Shown: positions 24,626-31,301 of the stretch, piece after piece | Layout: each line of letters begins with the position of its first letter | Numbering within the stretch: position 1 is the first letter of the stretch | Source: JANYJZ01 sp964523395 | GTDB lineage: Bacteria > Bacteroidota > Ignavibacteria > UBA10030 > SZUA-254 | Assembly (NCBI GenBank): GCA_964523395.1 | Contig: CAZFXS010000010.1 | Span: 78,186 to 142,185, forward strand | Length of the DNA: 64,000 bases | Direction: 5' to 3' | Program-made: the position numbers and the translations under genes | The notes under the pieces: model-generated | Told to the model about the DNA's origin: nothing | The model's database searches: none | Seen by the model: only the letters and a program-made list of their open reading frames with translations

Positions 24626-25510
24626 ATGGAATATCTGATTCAGGAAATACAACCAACTACACAATCGGTTCTTCATCAGAGGAGGCCCGAATGGCTTAAG
24701 GCGCGTATCCCTGCCGGTGAAAATTATTCACGCCTCAGCGGTATCATGGACACACACAAGCTCCATACTGTTTGTCAGGAAGCCCGCTGTCCCAACATGG
24801 GTGAGTGTTGGAATAACGGGACCGCGACCTTCATGATTCTCGGCGATGTCTGTACGCGCAGCTGTGGTTTTTGCGCCGTAAAGACCGGTAAACCGCTGGA
24901 GCTCGATGCCAATGAGCCGTTGCGTGTTGCCGAAGCTGTGAAGTTGCTTGCGCTTCGCCATGCGGTTATCACTTCCGTGAATCGTGATGAACTGTTTGAT
25001 GGTGGAGCTCAAATTTTCGCTGAGACAATTCGCCGGACGCGCGCACTCAATCCAAAGACAACAATTGAAGTACTCATTCCTGATTTTAAAGGAGATGGGT
25101 TCGCTCTCAATATTGTTCTTGACGCGATGCCGGACATTCTCAATCATAATACCGAAACAGTCCCGCGGTTGTATGATATCGTTCGCCCGCAGGCAAAATA
25201 TGAACGGACACTTGAATTATTACATCGCGCGAAACGCCGGGGCTTTGTCACCAAAACAGGATTAATGCTCGGTATTGGCGAACGTACCGATGAAGTTCTG
25301 CCGGTGATGAAAGATTTGCGTGCTGTTGATTGCGATGTGCTTACACTCGGACAATATCTCCAGCCGACTAAAGACCATTTGCCGGTAGACCGGTTTGTCC
25401 ATCCTGATGAGTTCGCTGAATTCAAAAGAGCCGGACTTGCTATGGGCTTTAAACATGTCGAATCCGGTCCGCTGGTGAGAAGCTCGTACCATGCTGAAAA
25501 ACAGGTATAG
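24626..25510 (+). CDS. lipA: Lipoyl synthase
   Basis: LipA is a radical SAM enzyme that inserts two sulfur atoms into protein-bound octanoyl groups. The auxiliary cluster motif CQEARCPNMGEC and the radical SAM motif CTRSCGFC are both intact, and the C-terminal RSSYHAE supplies the serine ligand. The length, 294 residues, is normal. Together with lipB and lpdA it makes this operon self-sufficient for producing lipoylated complexes. No lipoate-protein ligase is seen here. Confidence 0.97.
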   Translation: MEYLIQEIQPTTQSVLHQRRPEWLKARIPAGENYSRLSGIMDTHKLHTVCQEARCPNMGECWNNGTATFMILGDVCTRSCGFCAVKTGKPLELDANEPLRVAEAVKLLALRHAVITSVNRDELFDGGAQIFAETIRRTRALNPKTTIEVLIPDFKGDGFALNIVLDAMPDILNHNTETVPRLYDIVRPQAKYERTLELLHRAKRRGFVTKTGLMLGIGERTDEVLPVMKDLRAVDCDVLTLGQYLQPTKDHLPVDRFVHPDEFAEFKRAGLAMGFKHVESGPLVRSSYHAEKQV

Positions 25511-25548
25511 GTTCACCTCAAACTCATAGCAGAATAGGAAAATACATT

Positions 25549-25929
25549 ATGGAAATGTTTCAGAACGCAGTGAACTGGATTGAGATTCCTGTATCGGACT
25601 TTGACCGTGCGAAAAAATTTTACAGCACTATCTTTGATTACCAGATGCCTGAGATGATGATGGGCCCCAATCGAATGGGTTTCCTTCTGTTTGAACAGGG
25701 AAAAGGTGTCGGCGGTGCAATCATGCAGGGTGAATGGTATCATCCGTCGGATAAAGGCGCGCTGGTGTACCTGAATGCCGGTAAAGATCTTAACGCCGTA
25801 TTACACCGTGTTGAGAGTGCGGGCGGAAAAATAGTGTTGGGCAAAACCCAAATTACGCCTGAATTGGGATATGTTGCCTATGTTATGGATTGTGAGGGAA
25901 ATAGAATTGCCCTCCATTCGATGTCATAA
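25549..25929 (+). CDS. VOC (glyoxalase/bleomycin resistance) superfamily protein
   Basis: A 126-residue single-domain VOC protein with NWIEIPVSDFDRAKKFYSTI at the start, GFLLFEQG, and the C-terminal AYVMDCEGNRIALHS. The fold forms a metal-binding beta-alpha-beta-beta-beta cup, used by glyoxalases, dioxygenases and resistance proteins; the present sequence resembles the many uncharacterised members close to glyoxalase I. Which of the metal ligands are kept is not clear. It follows lipA by 38 bp and may be the last gene of that operon. Confidence 0.85.
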   Translation: MEMFQNAVNWIEIPVSDFDRAKKFYSTIFDYQMPEMMMGPNRMGFLLFEQGKGVGGAIMQGEWYHPSDKGALVYLNAGKDLNAVLHRVESAGGKIVLGKTQITPELGYVAYVMDCEGNRIALHSMS

Positions 25930-25981
25930 AAATAGCGGTTTGACTGTCAGAAATTATTGGGAAATTCACCCGAGTTTTCCC

Positions 25982-26010
25982 TTGCCTCTTTGTTGGAATT
26001 TCATTAAATT
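25982..26010 (+). promoter_or_regulatory. Sigma-70 promoter of rplM-rpsI (TTGCCT - 17 bp - TAAATT)
   Basis: TTGCCT at 25982-25987 and TAAATT at 26005-26010 are 17 bp apart, with the rplM start at 26064, giving a leader of about 45 nt. Confidence 0.5.
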
Positions 26011-26063
26011 AATACGCTTTAAAAGCAATCCTCTTCTTTTTCATCAATTTTAAGGATTTTCAA

Positions 26064-26507
26064 GTGGCGTTACCACAGCATTTAACTCATTTCTTCAGAG
26101 AAAATGAGGTCGAAAAAAAATGGTTTGTCGTCGATGCAGGCGGGCAAACGCTTGGCAGAATTGCCAGCCGTGTTGCGCATGTTCTTCGCGGTAAACACAA
26201 ACCGACATTTACTCCCAATGCGGATTGCGGCGATTTTGTCGTTGTCATCAACGCGGATAAAGTGAAAGTGACAGGAAAACGTGAGGAGCTTAAGACGTAT
26301 TTCCATTATACAGGATACCCCGGCGGTGCGACTGTCGATTCGTTCAAACAGCTTATGAAAACGAAGCCGGAAAGGGTTGTCACACACGCTGTGAAAGGAA
26401 TGATTCCGCATAATCGCCTTGGCGCACAGGTTATTAAGAAGCTTCGGGTCTACAAAGGCGCGGTGCATCCGCATGCCGCTCAAAAACCCGAGCCGCTGAA
26501 ATTTTAA
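26064..26507 (+). CDS. rplM: 50S ribosomal protein L13
   Basis: L13 is an early assembly protein of the large subunit. The 147-residue product has KKWFVVDAGGQTLGRIASRV, LRGKHKPTFTPNADCGDFVV and GMIPHNRLGAQVIKKLRVYKG. The start is a GTG at 26064 with AAGGA about 8 bases upstream. The gene is followed after 9 bp by rpsI, the usual L13-S9 pair. Confidence 0.97.
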   Translation: MALPQHLTHFFRENEVEKKWFVVDAGGQTLGRIASRVAHVLRGKHKPTFTPNADCGDFVVVINADKVKVTGKREELKTYFHYTGYPGGATVDSFKQLMKTKPERVVTHAVKGMIPHNRLGAQVIKKLRVYKGAVHPHAAQKPEPLKF

Positions 26508-26516
26508 GGAGAAGAA

Positions 26517-26915
26517 ATGGTAACACACCCACATAATGTCATTGCAACAGGACGCCGTAAAACATCTGTCGCGCGCGTCATCCTGAAACCCGGTACCGGA
26601 AAATTTCAGGTCAACAAGAAAAGTCTGGAAGTATATTTTCCAGTGGATACGCTTCGCAGTGAAGTGATGTCGCCGTTTGTGGTTACGGAAACCGCCGGTA
26701 AGTACGATGTCTTCGCGAATGTCGATGGCGGCGGATTGACCGGCCAGGCAGGCGCCGTGAAGCTCGGAATTTCCCGCGCGCTGGTCGAAATTAACGGCGA
26801 ACTCCGTTCAAAGCTTCGGCAGAATGATATGATGACGCGCGATCCACGTATGGTCGAGCGTAAGAAGTATGGACAGAAAAAAGCGCGCAAGAGATTCCAG
26901 TTCTCCAAGCGTTAA
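26517..26915 (+). CDS. rpsI: 30S ribosomal protein S9
   Basis: S9 binds 16S rRNA near the P site, with its C-terminal tail touching tRNA. The 132-residue protein shows ATGRRKTSVARVILKPGTG, FANVDGGGLTGQAGAVKLGI and the tail KKARKRFQFSKR. AAGGAG lies directly before the ATG. It forms a two-gene operon with rplM. A hairpin GAATGAG/CTCATTC follows near 26929-26947. Confidence 0.97.
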   Translation: MVTHPHNVIATGRRKTSVARVILKPGTGKFQVNKKSLEVYFPVDTLRSEVMSPFVVTETAGKYDVFANVDGGGLTGQAGAVKLGISRALVEINGELRSKLRQNDMMTRDPRMVERKKYGQKKARKRFQFSKR

Positions 26916-26994
26916 TCGTAACATTGTGAATGAGTTCGTCTCATTCCATATGCAGTTGTAATTCATAATTTCAATCAATCATACTCTCTGATTT

Positions 26995-27025
26995 TGCCGG
27001 CAGTGTCCCGAACGGGATTCCGGCA
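26995..27025 (+). promoter_or_regulatory. Stem-loop in the rpsB leader
   Basis: TGCCGG...CCGGCA encloses TCCCG/CGGGA, forming a nested hairpin about 50 bp before the rpsB ATG. Leaders of rpsB-tsf operons often bind S2 for feedback control; a regulatory role here is inferred from position and structure only. Confidence 0.4.
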
Positions 27026-27072
27026 GAAGGTGACGGGAGTAGCAGAATAACTAAACAGAGGAGCACTACAAT

Positions 27073-27825
27073 ATGCCACGTGTAGAATTGGCAGACCTGC
27101 TCAACGCAGGCTCTCATTTCGGTCATCTTACCCGCCGTTGGAATCCCAAAATGAAACCATTCATCTTTATGGAGAGGAATGGCATTCATATCATCGACCT
27201 CAAAAAAACCCAGGAACTTCTCGAAGCCGCTTGTGAGGCTATTACGGGAATTGTCGGCGAGGGGAAACGGATCCTGTTCGTCGGTACCAAAAAGCAGGCA
27301 AGCATTGTTGTCGAAGAAGAAGCGAAACGCTGCGGTCAGTTTTATGTCGCGGAACGCTGGCTTGGCGGAATGTTGACGAACTTTACAACGATCCGGAAAA
27401 GCGTGAAACGTCTGACCAACATCGAAAAAATGGAGTCGGACGGAACATACGACAAGATAACAAAGAAGGAAACTCTTGTTCTTGATCGCGAAAAAGAAAA
27501 GCTTCAGAAAGTATTGTCGGGCGTGGTTGAAATGACCCGTCTTCCCGGCGCGTTGTTTGTAGTCGATATTAAGAAGGAAGAAATTGCCGTCAACGAGGCA
27601 AAGCGGCTTGGCATCCCTGTGTTTGCCATAGTTGATACGAACTGTGATCCGTTGACAGTTGATTATCCGATTCCGGCAAACGATGATGCTATCAAGTCGA
27701 TTCAGACAATCACCCGCCTCATTGCCGATGCAGTGATCGAAGGGTCACAGCGGACAACAGCGCATCTCGAAGGTGCTGATGCTGACATGGCGATGGAAGC
27801 CGGGGCAAAAGCAGGCAGAGAATAA
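27073..27825 (+). CDS. rpsB: 30S ribosomal protein S2
   Basis: S2 joins the small subunit late and helps to recruit mRNA. The 250-residue protein has LLNAGSHFGHLTRRWNPKMK, FIFMERNGIHIIDLKKTQEL, VAERWLGGMLTNFTTIRKS and the C-terminal PLTVDYPIPANDDAIKSIQ. A short acidic tail (EGADADMAMEAGAK) ends the protein. GAGGAG precedes the ATG. Translation elongation factor Ts follows, as in most bacteria. Confidence 0.97.
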   Translation: MPRVELADLLNAGSHFGHLTRRWNPKMKPFIFMERNGIHIIDLKKTQELLEAACEAITGIVGEGKRILFVGTKKQASIVVEEEAKRCGQFYVAERWLGGMLTNFTTIRKSVKRLTNIEKMESDGTYDKITKKETLVLDREKEKLQKVLSGVVEMTRLPGALFVVDIKKEEIAVNEAKRLGIPVFAIVDTNCDPLTVDYPIPANDDAIKSIQTITRLIADAVIEGSQRTTAHLEGADADMAMEAGAKAGRE

Positions 27826-27856
27826 TTTTTTAAACAGGAAAGGAAGTAAAGAAACC

Positions 27857-28459
27857 GTGAGTGTGGATATTTCATCAGATCAGGTAAAATTATTACGCGA
27901 TAAAACAGGCGCAGGAATGATGGACTGCAAGAAAGCGCTTGCAGAGTCCGGCGGTAATCTTGATAAAGCTATTGATTATCTCAGAAAGAAAGGCGCCGCG
28001 ACGGCAGAGAAACGCGCGGACCGTGCCACCAATCAGGGATTGGTGGAAGCGTATATTCATGCCGGCGGACGTATCGGAGCTCTTGTGGAAGTGAATTGCG
28101 AAACAGACTTTGTCGCGAAGACTGACGATTTCAAAGCGCTTGCCCGCGATGTTGCGATGCAGATTGCTGCGATGAATCCCCAGTACATTCAGCGCGAAGA
28201 TGTTGCGAAAGATACCATCGAACATGAGATGGAAATCTATCGTACGCAGGCGCGTAACGAGAAAAAACCGGAACAGATTGTGGAAAAAATCTCTCTCGGC
28301 AAACTGGAAAAATATTTCCAGGATGTCTGCTTGCTTGAGCAGACATTCATCAAGGATTCAGGAAAAACAATCAAGGACCTTATCCTGGACACGACATCGA
28401 AGACCGGTGAAAAAGTAACGATCCGGCGCTTTAAGCGCTTTCATCTGGGAGAAAGCTGA
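27857..28459 (+). CDS. tsf: Translation elongation factor Ts (short form)
   Basis: EF-Ts releases GDP from EF-Tu. The start is the GTG at 27857, which gives the conserved N-terminal UBA-like domain (VKLLRDKTGAGMMDCKKAL). The longer frame from 27773 would overlap rpsB and adds unrelated residues. The protein has 200 residues and one core domain with VEVNCETDFVAKTDDFKALA, so it is the short type as in Thermus, not the 280-residue E. coli type. A strong terminator follows at once. Confidence 0.95.
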   Translation: MSVDISSDQVKLLRDKTGAGMMDCKKALAESGGNLDKAIDYLRKKGAATAEKRADRATNQGLVEAYIHAGGRIGALVEVNCETDFVAKTDDFKALARDVAMQIAAMNPQYIQREDVAKDTIEHEMEIYRTQARNEKKPEQIVEKISLGKLEKYFQDVCLLEQTFIKDSGKTIKDLILDTTSKTGEKVTIRRFKRFHLGES

Positions 28460-28476
28460 AACCTGAAACAATAACG

Positions 28477-28506
28477 AAGGTCTCACCGATGTGAGGCCTT
28501 TTTTTT
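28477..28506 (+). terminator. Rho-independent terminator after tsf
   Basis: AAGGTCTCAC-CGAT-GTGAGGCCTT followed by a run of T forms a textbook terminator, 17 bp after the tsf stop. Confidence 0.9.
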
Positions 28507-28516
28507 AATCAGTTAT

Positions 28517-29233
28517 ATGACCACTGCCATGAAATACCGGAGAATATTGCTGAAAGTCAGCGGCGAGGCGCTGATGGGTGAACGGGAATTCGGCATTGAC
28601 CCAGCCGTGCTTCAACGGTATGCCGAGGATATCGCGCAGCTGCAAACAAAAGGGGTGCAAACCGGCATTGTTATCGGTGGGGGAAATATTTACCGCGGTG
28701 TTGAAAATTCCTCGGATGGTGTCGACAAAGTGACCGGTGACCAGATGGGTATGCTGGCAACAATCATGAACGGGCTTGCGCTCCAGAGCGCGCTTGAACA
28801 TCATGGCGTGTTTACCAGGCTCCTCAGCTCCATCACCATGGAGGAAATCGCTGAACCGTTTATCCGCCGCCGCGCGATTCGCCACCTTGAAAAAGGGCGT
28901 GTGGTTATTTTCGGTGCAGGGACAGGTAATCCATACTTCACGACCGATACTGCCGCGGCACTCCGCGCTGTGGAAATCGGCGCCGATGTTATTATCAAGG
29001 GAACGCGCGTTGACGGTGTCTATGATTCCGATCCGGAAAAAAATCCTTCCGCGCTCCACTTCCCTGAAATTTCGTATCTGGATGTCCTTAAAAAAGATCT
29101 TAAAGTGATGGATCTGACCGCAATTACCCTCTGTAAGGAAAACCGCATGCCGATTATTGTCTTTAATATGAATAAACGCGGTGATCTGATGCGGCTCGTG
29201 ATGGGTGAAAAAGTCGGAACGATCGTTTCGTAA
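28517..29233 (+). CDS. pyrH: UMP kinase
   Basis: PyrH phosphorylates UMP to UDP in pyrimidine nucleotide synthesis and is the hexameric bacterial type of the amino acid kinase fold. The 238-residue protein has RILLKVSGEALMG, IVIGGGNIYRG, VTGDQMGMLATIMNGLAL, VIFGAGTGNPYFTTDTAAA and VDGVYDSDPEKNP. The start at 28517 could also be the ATG four codons later (MKYRRI). It forms the common pyrH-frr pair. Confidence 0.97.
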   Translation: MTTAMKYRRILLKVSGEALMGEREFGIDPAVLQRYAEDIAQLQTKGVQTGIVIGGGNIYRGVENSSDGVDKVTGDQMGMLATIMNGLALQSALEHHGVFTRLLSSITMEEIAEPFIRRRAIRHLEKGRVVIFGAGTGNPYFTTDTAAALRAVEIGADVIIKGTRVDGVYDSDPEKNPSALHFPEISYLDVLKKDLKVMDLTAITLCKENRMPIIVFNMNKRGDLMRLVMGEKVGTIVS

Positions 29234-29267
29234 TCTTCATCTTGTCGAACATTCAAGAAGGAGAACA

Positions 29268-29825
29268 ATGACAAAAGATATCCTCAAACAAACTGAAGAT
29301 AAAATGCATAAGGCGGTCGAAGTGGTCCGCCAGGAGTTATCAAAAATCCGGACAGGCAAAGCGACAACTGCGTTGCTCGACGGAGTAAAGGTGGAGTCGT
29401 ATGGCACTCATATGTCGCTGAACCAGGTTGCCAATGTCAGCGTGCTCGATGTTCATACGATATCGGTTCAGCCGTGGGATAAAGGCATGGTCGGGCCGAT
29501 TGAAAAAGCTATCCAGGCGGCGAATCTCGGATTAAATCCCATCGCGGATGCAAATGTTGTCCGTGTCCCTATTCCGCCCCTCAACGAGGAACGGCGAAAA
29601 GAACTTGTGAAACTCGTGAAAAAGTTTTCGGAAGAGGGAAAAGTTGCCATCCGGAATATCCGACGCGATGCTATAGAACACTTGAAAAAGTCCGAAAAGG
29701 CAGAGCATTTTTCGGAAGATGAAAGGAAACGTGCCGAAGCAGAGGTTCAGAAAATGACGGATAAATACGTCAAAGACGCGGACCATCTTGTTGTGCTGAA
29801 AGAAAAAGAAATTATGGAAGTATAA
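29268..29825 (+). CDS. frr: Ribosome recycling factor
   Basis: RRF splits post-termination ribosomes together with EF-G. The 185-residue protein has the typical KMHKAVEVVRQELSKIRTGK start, PWDKGMVGPIEKAIQAANLG, and RRKELVKLVKKFSEEGKVAI with RNIRRDA. The ATG at 29268 follows AAGGAGAAC; a longer frame from 29205 would overlap pyrH. A terminator follows at 29852. Confidence 0.97.
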   Translation: MTKDILKQTEDKMHKAVEVVRQELSKIRTGKATTALLDGVKVESYGTHMSLNQVANVSVLDVHTISVQPWDKGMVGPIEKAIQAANLGLNPIADANVVRVPIPPLNEERRKELVKLVKKFSEEGKVAIRNIRRDAIEHLKKSEKAEHFSEDERKRAEAEVQKMTDKYVKDADHLVVLKEKEIMEV

Positions 29826-29851
29826 ACCGGTGTGTCCCTGGTAACATGTTG

Positions 29852-29884
29852 AAAGCCGATTCCTTTTGGGTCGGCTTTTTTCTT
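29852..29884 (+). terminator. Rho-independent terminator after frr
   Basis: AAAGCCGA and TCGGCTTT pair around TTCCTTTTGGG and are followed by a T run. Confidence 0.85.
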
Positions 29885-29982
29885 AATTTTTTCTCAATTT
29901 TTTGAAGGTATCTGTGCCCTATTTTTGTAACTTATGCCTGCAGTTTCTCGTATGAGGTGGTAGTAAAAACAGAGAATGCGTT

Positions 29983-30687
29983 ATGGAACAATACACGACA
30001 GAAGCTCCACGGAAACTTTATAAATCACGCCGCGACAGGATGATTGACGGCGTCTGCGGCGGTATCGCAGAGTATTTTGGCGTAGACCCCACGATTATCC
30101 GTGTTGTCTGGGTGCTTATTACGTTGATGGGCGGGACAGGTTTTATCCTCTATATTGCGGGAATGATTATCATTCCGACGAACCCTGCCGATTATTTTGC
30201 GCAGCCCGGCTCAGTGCCGGCGCCTCCTCCGAACGGAAAAGATAAAAAACGATTTTGGGGAGTCCTGTTGATTATCGCTGGCACAACCTTCCTGGTGATT
30301 AACCTCGGGTGGTTTGCAGATTATCACTGGTGGTCGTTTTCACGGAGTGTCCTGCTTCCTTCGTTTCTGATTGTAGCAGGTGCATTCTTGATCTATATTC
30401 ACACGAACAAAAAGAATGTCGCGCAACCTTCACCCGTAAGCACAGATGGAGGAATAGAACCGCAGGTTCCTCCCCAGCAATCATTGAAAGAGTTGCGCCG
30501 TTCCATTACCGATAAAAAGCTCTTTGGTGTCTGCGGCGGTATCGCACAGTATTTTAATATAGATTCGACAATTGTTCGTATTCTGTACATCTGTCTGGTG
30601 ATTGCGTCATTCGGCTGGGGACTTCTCTTGTATATCATCCTCGGCCTGCTCATGCCCGAAGAACGTTTGAACATACGGTCAACATAA
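29983..30687 (+). CDS. Membrane protein with two PspC domains
   Basis: Two PspC (phage-shock protein C) domains frame the 234-residue protein. The first is at about 12-70 (KLYKSRRDRMIDGVCGGIAE, then DPTIIRVVWVLITLMGG), the second at about 168-230 (DKKLFGVCGGIAQYFNIDST). Two more hydrophobic stretches lie between them (WGVLLIIAGTTFLVINLGW and LLPSFLIVAGAFLIYI). PspC proteins sense envelope stress in the cytoplasmic membrane. The next gene, a LiaF-like membrane protein starting 9 bp later, strengthens the idea of an envelope-stress pair, but no pspA is seen. Confidence 0.88.
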   Translation: MEQYTTEAPRKLYKSRRDRMIDGVCGGIAEYFGVDPTIIRVVWVLITLMGGTGFILYIAGMIIIPTNPADYFAQPGSVPAPPPNGKDKKRFWGVLLIIAGTTFLVINLGWFADYHWWSFSRSVLLPSFLIVAGAFLIYIHTNKKNVAQPSPVSTDGGIEPQVPPQQSLKELRRSITDKKLFGVCGGIAQYFNIDSTIVRILYICLVIASFGWGLLLYIILGLLMPEERLNIRST

Positions 30688-30696
30688 GGAACTGTA

Positions 30697-31227
30697 ATGA
30701 AATTATCATCGGCAAAAATCCCCTGGTTCGGCGTTGCGCTCATTATGTTCGGCGCGCTGCTGCTTATCGATAAACTGCATCTCGTTGATCTTTCGTTTCA
30801 TGAAATCTTCTGGCCGGTGATTATGCTGCTGGGGCTGGCCGGTGTCGGCAGGGGATTCATGCAAAACAGGAAGGCGAAAATCTTTTTCGGAACTGTGGTA
30901 TTTCTCTACGCGCTCTTTTTCTTTCTGCACTCGATGGAGAGCGTCGACATCAACAGTTATCTGTTAATTCCTTCAACATTTCTGATTCTCGGCATTGCGT
31001 TTTTGATGGTGTTTTGTAATAATTTTCAGGAGTGGATTTTCCTTATTCCGTCGGTGCTCCTTGGCGGTATCGGTGTGGCGCTCATGCTTGGCGAGATGGG
31101 TGTGCTCTATTACTGGGAAGTGTGGGATGCCGTCGCGATGTACTGGCCGGTCGCTCTTGTGCTGTTCGGACTCGGGATGGTCTTACGACGCAAGACACAG
31201 CAGCCGGATAACCACGCGACAACCTGA
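30697..31227 (+). CDS. LiaI/LiaF-like multispan membrane protein (DUF5668 type)
   Basis: The 176-residue protein is nearly all membrane-embedded, with about six hydrophobic segments. The N-terminal pattern (WFGVALIMFGALLLIDKLHL, IFWPVIMLLGLAGVGRG) is repeated at the C-terminus (YWPVALVLFGLGMVLRR). This pattern of W-P-hydrophobic-G-L repeats is typical of the LiaI/LiaF-like transmembrane region. No C-terminal LiaF domain is present. It is co-transcribed with the PspC gene and likely takes part in envelope homeostasis, which is inference. Confidence 0.7.
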   Translation: MKLSSAKIPWFGVALIMFGALLLIDKLHLVDLSFHEIFWPVIMLLGLAGVGRGFMQNRKAKIFFGTVVFLYALFFFLHSMESVDINSYLLIPSTFLILGIAFLMVFCNNFQEWIFLIPSVLLGGIGVALMLGEMGVLYYWEVWDAVAMYWPVALVLFGLGMVLRRKTQQPDNHATT

Positions 31228-31253
31228 TTGAATTTCGGATTGTGGATTTAGAA

Positions 31254-31284
31254 TTGTGAATTTTTTTAAATCAGCAATTCACAA
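31254..31284. terminator. Inverted repeat between convergent genes
   Basis: TTGTGAATT and AATTCACAA pair around an A/T-rich loop between the LiaF-like gene (plus) and polA (minus), so it can stop transcription from both sides. Confidence 0.5.
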
Positions 31285-31301
31285 CTTACAATTCGACATC
31301 A

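Noticed and set aside
27773..27856. Upstream extension of tsf
   Set aside because: It overlaps the rpsB 3' end and adds residues foreign to EF-Ts; the GTG at 27857 gives the conserved N-terminus.
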